From NCBI RefSeq assembly GCF_024347355.1, contig NZ_AP025466.1, forward strand, positions 186,001 through 250,000: a stretch of 64,000 bases of DNA, in the 5' to 3' direction. The notes under the pieces are model-generated. The model did not search any database, was not told the DNA's origin, and saw only the letters and a list, made by a program, of their open reading frames with translations. Both the position numbers and the translations under genes were made by a program. Positions 46,631 through 56,500 of this stretch are shown here, piece after piece; the stretch's first letter is position 1; every line of letters begins with the position of its first letter. The DNA is from Vibrio chagasii (lineage in GTDB: Bacteria; Pseudomonadota; Gammaproteobacteria; Enterobacterales; Vibrionaceae).

Positions 46631-47536
46631 CTATAGAACTGACGGTTTGCCTTTCATCATGCGCTTGCCTTCGCGCTTAATACATTCAGCAAGCGGGTTT
46701 TCTGCCATGTCTGCACGCCAAATGAATGAAAGCGTACGTTCCATTTCGAGCTCGGGCACATTTAAAGTAACCAATTGACCAGATTCAACAAACTGCTCGA
46801 CATCGAGATAAGGTAAGCACGTTAAATATGGACCGTTTGCTACCAGACTTCTTAAAACGGGAACGTGTTCATACTCTCGCCAAACATCGAGATCACCAAT
46901 TAAATGATGAATAGAGCTATCAAAAACTTTGCGAGTACCAGAGCCGTGTTCACGCAACACCCACTTTGCTTGTTCTAACTGTGCCAAGCTGACACGTTCA
47001 CGCTTCGCAAATGGATGATGAGCCGCAGCCACAACCGTTAAATGGTCGGTACACCACACTTCTTGATGAACTCGACTGTCATCGCAGCGCCCTTCGATAA
47101 CACCGAGGTCATATTTGTAATCTAACACCCCATCGATAACGGCATCGGTACTTTGTACGCCGAGTGAGATTCGCATCTCTGGAAAGTCATTATCAATAAT
47201 ACTGATGAGGTCTGGAACGAGGTGCTCTGCAGGCGTTTGACTCGCACCTAATTTGAGCTCTCCACTCAATAAGTGCTGCTCGTAAAATCCCATTTCAATT
47301 TGCTGAGCATCTTGCAGTAAACGCTTCGCTTTTGGTCTCAGCCACATACCCCAGTGAGTAAGCGCCATTTGCTTGCCCTGCCTTTCAAACAAAGGCCTAC
47401 CAAGCATTTTTTCCAACTGTGCTAGAGACATACTTGTCGCAGATTGAGTCAACGCCAACTTGTCTGCTGCAATACTAACGCTCCCGGAATCTGCCACTGC
47501 ATCAAATACCGCGAGTTGCTTTAATGAATAACGCAA
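46631..47536 (-). CDS. LysR-family transcriptional regulator
   Basis: A 301-residue regulator: N-terminal HTH in LKQLAVFDAVADSGSVSIAADKLALTQSATSMSLAQLEKMLGRPLFER, then the LysR substrate-binding fold (LGVIEGRCDD, VLREHGSGTRKVFD). It is divergent from the formate/nitrite channel gene with a 270-bp gap, so it probably regulates it. The effector is unknown; the fold is closest to the CysB/YeiE-like group of LysR proteins. Confidence 0.9.
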   Translation of the reverse strand: MRYSLKQLAVFDAVADSGSVSIAADKLALTQSATSMSLAQLEKMLGRPLFERQGKQMALTHWGMWLRPKAKRLLQDAQQIEMGFYEQHLLSGELKLGASQTPAEHLVPDLISIIDNDFPEMRISLGVQSTDAVIDGVLDYKYDLGVIEGRCDDSRVHQEVWCTDHLTVVAAAHHPFAKRERVSLAQLEQAKWVLREHGSGTRKVFDSSIHHLIGDLDVWREYEHVPVLRSLVANGPYLTCLPYLDVEQFVESGQLVTLNVPELEMERTLSFIWRADMAENPLAECIKREGKRMMKGKPSVL

Positions 47537-47687
47537 AATTCATCCTTAATGCTTTTAATTATTTGTGTCCTATTGCTCTGTTTTTGTTAAGCCGATGAGC
47601 AACCAATTTCATTCTACGCGTAACCCAAGCTATATCAATAAATTTGATGTGGTTTTTAAAGATTATCAATTTTACCTCTATCGACCA

Positions 47688-47807
47688 CCCCCCTAATCTG
47701 GAATGGCAGGACGCAACGAGCCCTGCAAAACATTACTGCTTAACCGTTACGGATTAAGCAAGTCATTAACACTAGGAATTACATATGACGGATTGTTCAA
47801 GGGGGGG
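47688..47807 (+). promoter_or_regulatory. Possible structured leader of the formate/nitrite channel gene
   Basis: C6 at 47688-47693 is complementary to the G7 ribosome site at 47801-47807. Between them lie a GCAGG/CCTGC hairpin (47706-47726) and GCTTAACCG/CGG(A)TTAAGC (47738-47759). The pairing could hide the ribosome site. No known riboswitch consensus is matched; I checked the c-di-GMP-I family by eye because of GGACGCAA, and the 5' half is missing. Confidence 0.35.
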
Positions 47808-47829
47808 ATATGGCAACCAGCACTTCTGA
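47785..47829 (+). CDS. Upstream short ORF overlapping the channel start
   Basis: ATG 47785 follows AGGA at a 7-nt gap and gives MTDCSRGGYGNQHF. It contains the G7 ribosome site of the next gene and ends 19 nt inside it in another frame. Translation of the leader could affect channel synthesis. Loss of one G would fuse the two frames. Speculative. Confidence 0.35.
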   Translation: MTDCSRGGYGNQHF

Positions 47830-49261
47830 AAATCATCAACTGTTCTCACCAACAGAAATGATGGCGGAAGCAGAAAAGTTTGCATTAAGCAAAGCAAATA
47901 AAACCAGCAGCATGACTTTAAGTTTAGCGATCATGGCTGGCGCATTCATCGGGCTTGCTTTTTTATTCTACATCACGGTAACCACAGGCAGCGCAGACGC
48001 TGGATGGGGGTTGAGTCGCTTAGCCGGCGGTCTTGCATTCAGTATGGGTTTAATCCTGATTGTGATTTGCGGTGGCGAGCTGTTTACCAGCTCAGTGTTA
48101 TCAAGCATCTCATGGGCTAACAAGCAGATTACCTTCACTAAGATGCTGTCTATTTGGGGCAAGGTCTATGTCGGTAACTTTATCGGCGCCATGTTCCTTT
48201 TGGCTCTAGTAAGCGCAGCAGGTCTTTATCAGTTGGATGGCGGGCAATGGGGTTTAAATGCTCTGAATATTGCTCAACACAAGCTACACCACAGCCCTGT
48301 TCAAGCTTTTGCTTTGGGTGTGCTTTGTAACTTATTGGTGTGTTTAGCCATTTGGTTAACGTTCAGCTCTGCTAATGCCATGACCAAAGCGATGATGACC
48401 GTATTACCTGTAGCGATGTTCGTTAGTTCAGGCTTTGAACACTGCGTGGCGAATATGTTCATGGTTCCACTAGGCATCACGATTCAAACATTCGCACCAG
48501 AAAGCTTTTGGATGCAAATTGGCGCAACACCAGCCCAGTACGCAGACCTAAACATCATGAAATTTGTCACCGCAAACTTGGTGCCTGTGACAATCGGAAA
48601 CATTGTAGGTGGTTCGGTATTGGTCGGCTTAGCCAATTGGAGCATCTACCGTCGCCCACAACTTAAAGCAGCAAAAATTACTGCAATTACACAAACAACA
48701 GAAATTGCGTCAGTTAAGGAAATTACTATGAACACAGCAACGACTATCAAGCAAATCATGAACACTCAACCAATTACACTAAGCGTAGAAATGCCTACAT
48801 CAGTGGCAATTGATTCACTATTAGACGCTCAACTTGTTAGCGCTCCTGTTTGCGATGTTGAAGGTCGTCTGGTTGGTATCTTCTCTGTTCATGACGTAAT
48901 GGTTGACCTTTGGTGCCAAGATTACATCCCAACTAAAGGCCAGAAAGTCGTAGACCTAATGAGCCGCGACGTTGTGGCAATCGATGCAAACGACAAGCTA
49001 GTTGATGTGGCTGAGTTCCTATGTATTGACAAAGAGCAACTGTATCCGACTACTAGCATAGGCTTCGCAACTCGCCTGACTTCACTTTCTTTAGAAGAGC
49101 GTGCGAAAGCGATGAAAGTAAGCCAACCACATATGCTTCCAGTGTTGGAAAACGGTGTGATGGTAGGTGTTCTTACTAGAACTGAGGTGATGCTAGCACT
49201 TCGCCCAATCTACGGTGACCGCCTAAACGTGGTTCCAAAAGCGGAACTAGAAACGGCTTAA
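47810..49261 (+). CDS. Formate/nitrite channel fused to a CBS-domain pair
   Basis: A 483-residue fusion. Residues about 1-290 are a FocA/NirC channel with six helices, ICGGELFTSSVLSSI and FVSSGFEHCVANMFMVP. Residues about 307-470 are two CBS motifs (IKQIMNTQPITLSVEMP and LMSRDVVAIDANDK). E. coli FocA has no such tail. CBS pairs bind adenine nucleotides, so the channel may be energy-gated. The start ATG 47810 has G7 right upstream. An internal ribosome site and ATG at 48728 open the CBS part alone, suggesting two products or a recent gene fusion. Divergent LysR regulator. Confidence 0.88.
   Translation: MATSTSENHQLFSPTEMMAEAEKFALSKANKTSSMTLSLAIMAGAFIGLAFLFYITVTTGSADAGWGLSRLAGGLAFSMGLILIVICGGELFTSSVLSSISWANKQITFTKMLSIWGKVYVGNFIGAMFLLALVSAAGLYQLDGGQWGLNALNIAQHKLHHSPVQAFALGVLCNLLVCLAIWLTFSSANAMTKAMMTVLPVAMFVSSGFEHCVANMFMVPLGITIQTFAPESFWMQIGATPAQYADLNIMKFVTANLVPVTIGNIVGGSVLVGLANWSIYRRPQLKAAKITAITQTTEIASVKEITMNTATTIKQIMNTQPITLSVEMPTSVAIDSLLDAQLVSAPVCDVEGRLVGIFSVHDVMVDLWCQDYIPTKGQKVVDLMSRDVVAIDANDKLVDVAEFLCIDKEQLYPTTSIGFATRLTSLSLEERAKAMKVSQPHMLPVLENGVMVGVLTRTEVMLALRPIYGDRLNVVPKAELETA
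48715..48730 (+). promoter_or_regulatory. Internal ribosome-binding site and ATG of the CBS half
   Basis: TAAGGA, 7 nt, then ATG 48728 of the frame that encodes MNTATTIKQIMNTQ. Translation from here would make a free 177-residue CBS protein. The site sits exactly at the channel/CBS junction. Confidence 0.5.
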
Positions 49262-49486
49262 CTGGCTAACCCACAGTGCTTTAACATGCGACGGTTTAAC
49301 TAGGAAGCGTATAGCTAACGACTGTTTTACTAGCTAACTAGAACAAGGGAAGCAATTAGGGATTAGTTGTTCTCCTCGAAAATCAGTCATGGCAACATTG
49401 ACTGGCTAAAAGTAAATGGTGGCTTAAAGCGCGACTAAAGGTTTGACACAAAACAGATCTAACCGCGTTACCATTTACCACAATAA
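49262..49486. other. Gap after the channel-CBS gene
   Basis: No coding frame seen. It contains short TAGCTAAC/GGCTAAC repeats and is otherwise unremarkable; a terminator lies at its right end, and the remaining gap up to yceI (49517-49602) shows nothing. Confidence 0.4.
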
Positions 49487-49516
49487 AAAGGCGCAAAGTG
49501 AATACTTTGCGCCTTT
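49487..49516. terminator. Bidirectional terminator between channel-CBS and yceI
   Basis: Stem AAAGGCGCAAAGT/ACTTTGCGCCTTT, loop GAAT. Confidence 0.85.
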
Positions 49517-49602
49517 CTCTATTGCTAACTTCGTGTTTAGGTATCTAGTGAATTTGATATTAATTAAAAGACGATACCTACAAGCGCCCAGTAATCACTT
49601 GA

Positions 49603-50190
49603 TTACTTTTTGACACCTTCAACGTGTAGATCCATGTCTACGTAGCTTGAAGCGCCCATTACTGGAATGTTGAAATCGGCAAGTTCTAGACGTGTTGTAC
49701 CAACGAAACCAGCACGCTCACCGCCCCACGGGTCTTGACCAGCACCAATGAACTCAGCTTCGATAACGATAGGCTTAGTTACACCGTGAAGTTTAAGGTC
49801 GCCCATTACTTCAAGTTTGCCGTCACCTTTATCGACCACTTTGGTACTGTTAAATGTCGCGTCAGAGAACTTACCAGCATCAATGAAATCAGAGCTACGA
49901 ATGTGCTTATCACGCTCAGCGTGGTTAGAGTCAAGGCTCCTTGTATCAACGATCACGTTTACTTTTGATGCTTCAACGTTGTTTGCGTCATACGAGAAGT
50001 CTCCAGAAAATGTGTTAAAACGACCTTGGATAAAGCTGTAACCCAGGTGGCTAACTTTAAAGTTTACAGAGGCGTGCGCACCTTTTGTATCAATCACGTA
50101 ATCAGCAGCATTAGCAGCATTAGCAGCATTAGCAGCGAAAGGCATTGCCATAGCGAATGCTAATCCTGTAGCGATAATTGACTTTTTCAT
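49603..50190 (-). CDS. YceI-family periplasmic lipid-binding protein
   Basis: A 195-residue protein with a signal peptide containing NAANAANAAD at the cleavage site, then the YceI lipocalin barrel: DTKGAHASVNFKVSHLGYS, FSGDFSYDAN, HIRSSDFIDAGKF, GDLKLHGVTKPI, FNIPVM. The family carries isoprenoids such as quinones. ATGA overlap with the cytochrome b561 gene upstream means coupled translation, as in E. coli yceJ-yceI, and suggests a redox partnership. Confidence 0.93.
   Translation of the reverse strand: MKKSIIATGLAFAMAMPFAANAANAANAADYVIDTKGAHASVNFKVSHLGYSFIQGRFNTFSGDFSYDANNVEASKVNVIVDTRSLDSNHAERDKHIRSSDFIDAGKFSDATFNSTKVVDKGDGKLEVMGDLKLHGVTKPIVIEAEFIGAGQDPWGGERAGFVGTTRLELADFNIPVMGASSYVDMDLHVEGVKK
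50104..50136 (-). repeat. 9-bp tandem repeat in the YceI signal peptide
   Basis: Three perfect AGCAGCATT units plus a partial fourth encode Asn-Ala-Ala repeats over the signal-peptidase site. Changes keep the frame and add or remove an AxA-type cleavage motif. Confidence 0.9.
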
Positions 50191-50726
50191 TTTGAAGCTC
50201 CTATCATTTTTCGTAGCGTATCGTCTTTGTCGATAACGTGGTGTTTTATCGCTGCTAAGGCGTGTACTGATGCCATTATGATCAGTACCCAGGCAGCATA
50301 GTAGTGAACCGTTCCTGCAAGATCAGATTGGTTTGCAAAAAGTTCACCCATACTAGGAACAGTGAACCAATTGAAAACGTCGATCCCACGGCCATCTGAT
50401 GTAGAAATCAAATAACCTGAAATAAATAAAACCGCTAAGTTAACGTACATGAAGCCGTGCGCAATTTTTGCAGCTACAACTTCATAGGCTTTACCCTCTA
50501 CGTTCGGTGACGCGGTAACTAACTTCCAAACCAAGCGAGCTACAGTTACAGCGGCCAAAAGAATGCCTACCGAACGATGATAGTCTGGTGCAGTTTTGTA
50601 CCACTCGCTGTAATATGAGAGGTCAACCATCCATAGGCCAACACCAAATAAACCAAAAATTGTTAGCGCTGAAATCCAATGCATCGCTCTTGCTAAAGGG
50701 TTGTAATTTCTAACGTTGTTGTCCAT
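50187..50726 (-). CDS. Cytochrome b561-like inner-membrane protein
   Basis: A 179-residue protein with four helices. Heme-ligand histidines lie in ARAMHWISALT, PDYHRSVGILL, KIAHGFMYVNL and GTVHYYAAWVLI/SVHALAAIKHH. It resembles YceJ/CybB and probably passes electrons between quinones and a periplasmic acceptor. It precedes yceI with a 4-nt overlap. Confidence 0.9.
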   Translation of the reverse strand: MDNNVRNYNPLARAMHWISALTIFGLFGVGLWMVDLSYYSEWYKTAPDYHRSVGILLAAVTVARLVWKLVTASPNVEGKAYEVVAAKIAHGFMYVNLAVLFISGYLISTSDGRGIDVFNWFTVPSMGELFANQSDLAGTVHYYAAWVLIIMASVHALAAIKHHVIDKDDTLRKMIGASK

Positions 50727-50879
50727 ACATCTATTCCGAATGTTAACGATTGGTGTAGTTTTGCAAAGCGTACCCTACACTCAGTTTGTGTAACATAGTA
50801 TTTACCAAGCTTTACATTGGTAACATCATTTCAAATTAAACGAGTTATTCAAAATTTTTGAACAAGTTTAGGCTTAATA

Positions 50880-51125
50880 TTAAATTTCAACGATTTGCTC
50901 AATCTCGTAAAGCTCATCAGAAATGTCTAACATCTTACGTTCCATCACCTTTTGAGCGTCTTCTATCCCCTTGTTGTAGTAAACGGCACCAAACTTTTTA
51001 CTGATGAAGTCGACCAGAAACTCAGTGTCGAACTGACCAAGCTCCACATCGAGCTCATCTTGGAGGTACTTTTGAAGCGTTTGAGTAAGTTCCGACTTCT
51101 GTTTTGAATCTAATTGAATGGTCAT
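50880..51125 (-). CDS. DUF2164 family protein
   Basis: An 81-residue cytoplasmic protein of the DUF2164 type: LDSKQKSELTQTLQKYLQDEL, EFLVDFISKKFGAVYYNKGIEDAQ. Function unknown. I start at ATG 51125, 8 nt after GGA; the upstream ATG 51137 is less likely. It stands alone. Confidence 0.8.
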   Translation of the reverse strand: MTIQLDSKQKSELTQTLQKYLQDELDVELGQFDTEFLVDFISKKFGAVYYNKGIEDAQKVMERKMLDISDELYEIEQIVEI

Positions 51126-51410
51126 GACGATGTCCAAATAAAGTGTAGCTAGAACAATTGTGATTAACTGACTAAGATTAAGTTAACTGGCGATAACTTT
51201 GTTAACCAACCATAATCCTTCTAACTGATTAGAATTCCTCATAATTTAGAATACAGACCCTAGAAGTGCCAGTGCTATCCATAAAATCGCCTTGTAATCG
51301 CTAATTTTGATATGGGGATCAAGAACTCGCACTTTGCTAATAGGTAATGACACATCAATTACCGTACTATTGCCCATCAATAAGATAGTAACTATGTATA
51401 AGGGACTTCA

Positions 51411-52046
51411 TTGTTATTAGATCTAGTGATTAAAAGCGTTAATCAATTTCAAGATGACTGCCTAAAACTATGTGAACACCACTACCCTACAGTGCATAAC
51501 CAAGGGATCAGTGAGCATCACATCGGAAAAGCATTTGCTCGACGAATGCAGCACACCTTCGTAAGCTTTAATCACGCAAGTAACATTAGCCCTTTAGAAA
51601 TGCTTTCTTCCGGAGATACCCCTCGACACTTTCGAATCTCGTCGGAGATTGGGACCGTTTGGGTGATCAGCCATCATATGGTCAGCGCGGGAAAGACCTG
51701 TCGTAAAAAATTGATGTTAGATATTCATAACTGGCAACAGGAATATGGGTTTGCAATTCAACCCAATGACCTCTTGATTATCGTGTCTGACCATTGGATT
51801 AGCCGCAGCAAGAATAGTGGAGAGTTACTGCACTGGTGGATGGGTGAGTTGCCTGATGAGATAAACGAGTACAGCCAGCAAGGTATTACACTTAGAGAGA
51901 GCGATTCTCAATTCGCTGCTGACCTAAACAATAACTTTAGGATTAGCCCTTGTTTTATAAAATTCGGCCATCCCTTAAAACGTTCTGGTAATCAACAATT
52001 AGTCCGCAAGTACCTTCAGCTTTATGCGGTACTTCAGTGGCAATAA
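51411..52046 (+). CDS. Protein of unknown function, 211 residues
   Basis: It starts at TTG 51411, 5 nt after AAGGGA; no better ATG exists near. The product is soluble and rich in His and Trp (EHHIGKAFARRMQHTF, HISHHMVSAGK-like VISHHMV, SDHWISRS, LLHWWMGELPDE). I do not recognise the family. No motif supports an enzymatic call. It is isolated, with AT-rich gaps on both sides. Confidence 0.6.
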   Translation: MLLDLVIKSVNQFQDDCLKLCEHHYPTVHNQGISEHHIGKAFARRMQHTFVSFNHASNISPLEMLSSGDTPRHFRISSEIGTVWVISHHMVSAGKTCRKKLMLDIHNWQQEYGFAIQPNDLLIIVSDHWISRSKNSGELLHWWMGELPDEINEYSQQGITLRESDSQFAADLNNNFRISPCFIKFGHPLKRSGNQQLVRKYLQLYAVLQWQ

Positions 52047-52566
52047 AAATATCGGTCAGTTTTTCTCTTTGTACTTAAAATACAAATTCTAGACCTTCAT
52101 CCCAATATTTTACAAAAATCTATTTTTCATGCGCTCATTATTTATCCAAAAGTTAACTTAGTTAAAATAACAACAACTTGGTGTTTTGAATATATTTTGA
52201 GAAGTAGATATCATTTCTATGCAAAGATCAAAGCTGTTCGATTTTACAACTTTGACACTCACCCATAATCTAGTCCTTTAACCCTACTTTTCTCTTGTGT
52301 ATAGCCCGTATTGCCTTAAATTGGTGCATCATGATATGGACAATGTTACTCAGCTCATTAATTCATAAAAGCTAATAATTGCAGTTAATGATAAGTAACT
52401 TTAATGACTAATATCAATTATCATGCTGATTTTTCGTTAATTATATATATTTATACATTGACCCGACAAATAAGTTTTTATTAATTGACAATTTACTTAC
52501 ACCTGTCAATATTGTGACAGCCGTGACTTTTATGTCCGTCAATGAATTACCCCCTTACTAGCGAAT
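52047..52566. other. Long AT-rich gap before the EAL gene, with a palindrome
   Basis: No coding frame longer than noise. CTGTCA-ATATTG-TGACAG at 52503-52520 is a perfect inverted repeat with a 6-bp spacer, 47 bp before the EAL start. It looks like a dimeric regulator site but matches no consensus I can name with confidence. Confidence 0.45.
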
Positions 52567-53358
52567 ATGATTTTATCAGACAGAAGTGAATTTATTAGCT
52601 GTATATCAGTAGATGCCGATATGCAGTTTATTGCTAAATATCAAGACCTCACTCTAAGAAGCGTCTATCAACCTATATTTGACCGTTCTATGTGTCAGAT
52701 AGGTGTAGAGGCTTTGGTGCGAATCTCTAATAGTAATGGCGAAAGTATTCGTCCTGATCACTTCTTTCATTCAGACGAAACCTCTAATGCGGATAAAATA
52801 AACGTTGAAAGGTTGAGTCGCGCAATTCATATCCGTAACTTTGCTCAATCGACTGTCCGTCACCTTCAACTCTTTTTGAATGTTCTGCCAAATGTAGGCG
52901 AACTCTTTGCCGCAAAAAAAGTAAGCGAAAGCTTATTGGCTAAAAGACTACACGAATTAAACCTATCCTGTGACCAAATCGTCATGGAACTCGTTGAACT
53001 AAGCGTCGATAGTGAAGAAAAGCTCAAATTGGCAGCAACCTCCCTTGCAGACAACGGCTTCCAAATCGCTGTCGATGACTTCGGCACTCAAGCATCTACA
53101 GAAAGCCGCGTGTTACACATTGCCCCTCACATCATTAAAGTCGACCGCTCCGTCATGCTTAAGTTTGAGGAGGGCGATACGTCCGATATGGAGCTTGCTA
53201 TCTCTCTTGCTGAGTCGATCAACGCGAAAACGGTGATTGAAGGTATTGAAACTCAGCAACAGCTAGAACATATGCAGGAATTAGGATTTGATATGTTCCA
53301 GGGCTACCACTTAGCGATGCCACAATCGATTGAACTCGACTTACAACTTGCAATGTAA
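52567..53358 (+). CDS. Stand-alone EAL-domain c-di-GMP phosphodiesterase
   Basis: A 263-residue cytoplasmic protein made almost only of an EAL domain: QPIFDR, VEALVRIS (EAL), NVLPNVGELF, VMELVELS, VDDFGTQAS, IIKVDRSVM, TVIEGIET and FQGYHLA. Active-site residues are mostly kept, although LELTE is VMELVELS. Likely c-di-GMP hydrolase or receptor. Unusually long upstream gap with a palindrome. Confidence 0.88.
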   Translation: MILSDRSEFISCISVDADMQFIAKYQDLTLRSVYQPIFDRSMCQIGVEALVRISNSNGESIRPDHFFHSDETSNADKINVERLSRAIHIRNFAQSTVRHLQLFLNVLPNVGELFAAKKVSESLLAKRLHELNLSCDQIVMELVELSVDSEEKLKLAATSLADNGFQIAVDDFGTQASTESRVLHIAPHIIKVDRSVMLKFEEGDTSDMELAISLAESINAKTVIEGIETQQQLEHMQELGFDMFQGYHLAMPQSIELDLQLAM

Positions 53359-53474
53359 TTCCCCTCTTCCTTTTTTCGCTCTACTCAATACTAATTGAAC
53401 CCCATTAAGACTTCATGCTCGTCTTTGACTCAGGTTTGATCTGGCTTGAGCATGTTCACAAAGCAATTAGATAC

Positions 53475-53503
53475 AAAAAAGCCCAGTCAACAATGACTGG
53501 GCT
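53475..53503 (-). terminator. Intrinsic terminator after the RND operon
   Basis: On minus AGCCCAGTCA/TGACTGGGCT, loop TTGT, T6. Confidence 0.92.
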
Positions 53504-53533
53504 GGCTTAAAAGAATCTGTTTTATATCAATCC

Positions 53534-56500
53534 CTAATAACCCGCAGTGGACGGTTTGATTCTATATAAGATAGCGAACATCACAGGTACTACTATTAGC
53601 GTTAGTACTGTAGCAAAGCCTAAGCCTGCCATGATGGTAATCGCCATCGAGCCGAAAAATGCATCGAATACCAAGGGAATCATACCCAAGATAGTCGTTA
53701 GTGCTGCCATAGACACCGGTCGTACACGACTGATCGCACTATCTACAACCGCTAAGTAAGGATCTTTACCTGTCGCAAGTTCACTGTTGATCTGGTCAAG
53801 CAGTACGATACCGTTCTTCAGAATCATGCCGCTTAAGCTAAGTAAGCCTAAGAACGCCGTGAAGCTAAATGGCATATTAGTACCTAACAAACCAATTGAT
53901 ACGCCAATGATAGACAGTGGAACCGTAAACCAAATCACAAGCGGCTTACGTACCGAATTGAACAGAAGCATAGTGATGATAAACATCAACAAGTAGCCCA
54001 TTGGCAGTGAACCAAACAGAGACTCTTGTGCATCTTTAGAGCTTTCATACTCACCGCCCCAGCTTATGCTGTAGCCTTCTGGCAAATCTAATGCTTCAAC
54101 CTTAGGTTTCACACGAGCAAACAAACTTGCTGGTGTTTCATCACCCAGTACATCATGGTCAGCCAATACCGTTAGCGTACGTTTTCTATCACGACGCTGA
54201 ATCAGTGGTTCAGACCATTGAAGCTCTACACCATCAATCACTTGTTCAACTGGAATGTAGGTTTGTAGCGACGGGCTCCAAATCTTCACATTGTTTAGCG
54301 ATTCGAAATCAAAACGCTCTTCTTCCGGTAAACGTGCCACGATAGGTAACATATGCGTACCATCACGCAGTAGGCCGATGTTGTAACCACCAAACGCCAT
54401 CTGTAACGTCTCGGACAGATCTGTTTTTGAAATGCCTAGGCGACGAGCCTTAGATTCGTTGAACAGCGGTACCAGCTCTTTAGTGCGTTCACGCCAATCG
54501 TGACGAACGTTTCGAGAACCCGGGTCAGCTAACAAGATATCTTCCACTTGTACCGCGATATTACGAAGTGTTTGTGGATCAGCGCCGCTTATACGCGCTT
54601 CGATTTTAGATGCTGGTGATGGACCAAACTCAATTAACTTGAATTGGAACGTCGGTTGTTCAAATACATTCGCTAAATCTTTATCGAGTGCCTCTAACGC
54701 CTGAAACATAGTGTCACGGTCAGTCGTTCTTACTTGTAACTGAGCGTACGCTTCGTAGCTTTTCTCTGGTTGGTATGTCAGAGCGAAACGTTGCATGCCC
54801 TGCCCAACCGTTGTCGTAACAAACTCTACATTGTCTTGTTGGCGAATGTAGCTTTCAACTTTTTCAGTTTGCTTGATGGTTTCACGAACATCGGTACCTT
54901 CTGGCATCCACATGTCAACGTAGAACATTGGTGTGTTTGATGGCGGGAAGAACTGTTGTTTAACCATACCGAACCCAACGATCGAAGCGGCAAGTAACGC
55001 AACCATGCTCACTACGGTTAACCATCGGAAACGAAGTGCAAACTTAAGAGAAGCACCGAACACTACGAACAGAATACCTTTGTAAGGGTCTTCGTTTTCG
55101 TCGACTTTATCCTCTTCTTTAAGCATCATTTCAGCAAGGAACGGCGTTAATGTCAGTGCAGTAACCCAGCTCAAGAACAATGAGAAACACAGTACCCAGA
55201 ATAGAGAGCCCATGAATTCGCCGGTCGCGTCTTTTGACAAACCGATTGGAGCAAAGGCTGTGATAGCGATAATGGTTGCGCCGAGCAACGGCCATTGAGT
55301 TTGTTTTACAATATCTTTTGCTGCTTGCAGCTTTGTTTTGCCTTTTTTCAAGCCAACCAAGATACCTTCAACCACTACAATTGCGTTATCAACTAGCATT
55401 CCGAGCGCGATGATCAATGCGCCCAATGAAATACGGTGCAGTTCTACGCTGTTGTAGTCCATCAAGATGAAGGTGCCAAATACCGTCAACAGAAGAACCA
55501 AACCGATGATCAGACCGCTACGCAAACCCATTGCAAACAGCAGTACAATGATTACAATCGCAACCGCTTCAACCAGACTAATCAAGAAATCCGCTACTGA
55601 CTTATCGACTTCTTGCGCTTGGTTGTAGAAATAGTTCAGCTCTACACCTGCTGGTTTAATGCTTTCTAGGCGATCAAGTTCCGCATCGAGTGCTTTACCA
55701 ATCTCAACCACGTTTACACCTGAAGAAAACGCTATACCTAAATTAATCGCAGGCTTACCGTTATACGTTAATACATTACCTGGTTTTTCTTGAATACCGC
55801 GAGTCACTTCGGCAACGTCTTTCAATCGAATCAGATTACCAGTATCGCGACCATGAATGATCAGGTTTTCTAGCTCTTCAACCGTGCTCAATGTGCCGTT
55901 TGGCTTGATTGTTAGGCTTTGACCATTCAGCATCACCTCACCTGCCGATACTACACTGTTTTGTTGTGCTAACAGTGACGTAACCGTCGACATATCTAGG
56001 TTCAATGCGGCTAAGCGTTCCAGTGACATCTCAACAAACAGTTGTTCCTGTTGGTCACCGGCAATACTTACTTTACCGACACCGTCAACCAGTTCGATTT
56101 CACGCGTTAGGTAATCGGCGTACTGTTTTAGCTCAACGTAGTCATAGCCATCACCGGTCAGCATGATCATCACACCGAATACGTCACCAAAATCATCGAT
56201 GATCTGAACGGAATTAACACCACTTGGTAGAGTTGGCTGTAGATCGTTTATCTTTCGGCGCATTTCATCCCAGATCTGGGGCAGCTCGTCGGGACCGTAG
56301 TCCATCTTCATGCTGACCATAATTTGAGACATACCATTCGATGAGGTCGATGTGATCTTATCGATATAAGGCAACTGTCGTATCTCTTTCTCAAGTGGAT
56401 ACGTCAGTTCCTCTTCAACTTCCATTGACGTAGCGCCAGGGTAAGTTGAAATAATCATGGCATCTTTAATGGTAAAAGCTGGGTCTTCTAAACGGGATAG

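Noticed and set aside
47701..47760. c-di-GMP-I (GEMM) riboswitch before the formate/nitrite channel gene
   Set aside because: GGACGCAA resembles the GEMM core, but the 5' AGGGCAAACC half and the second helix signature are missing.
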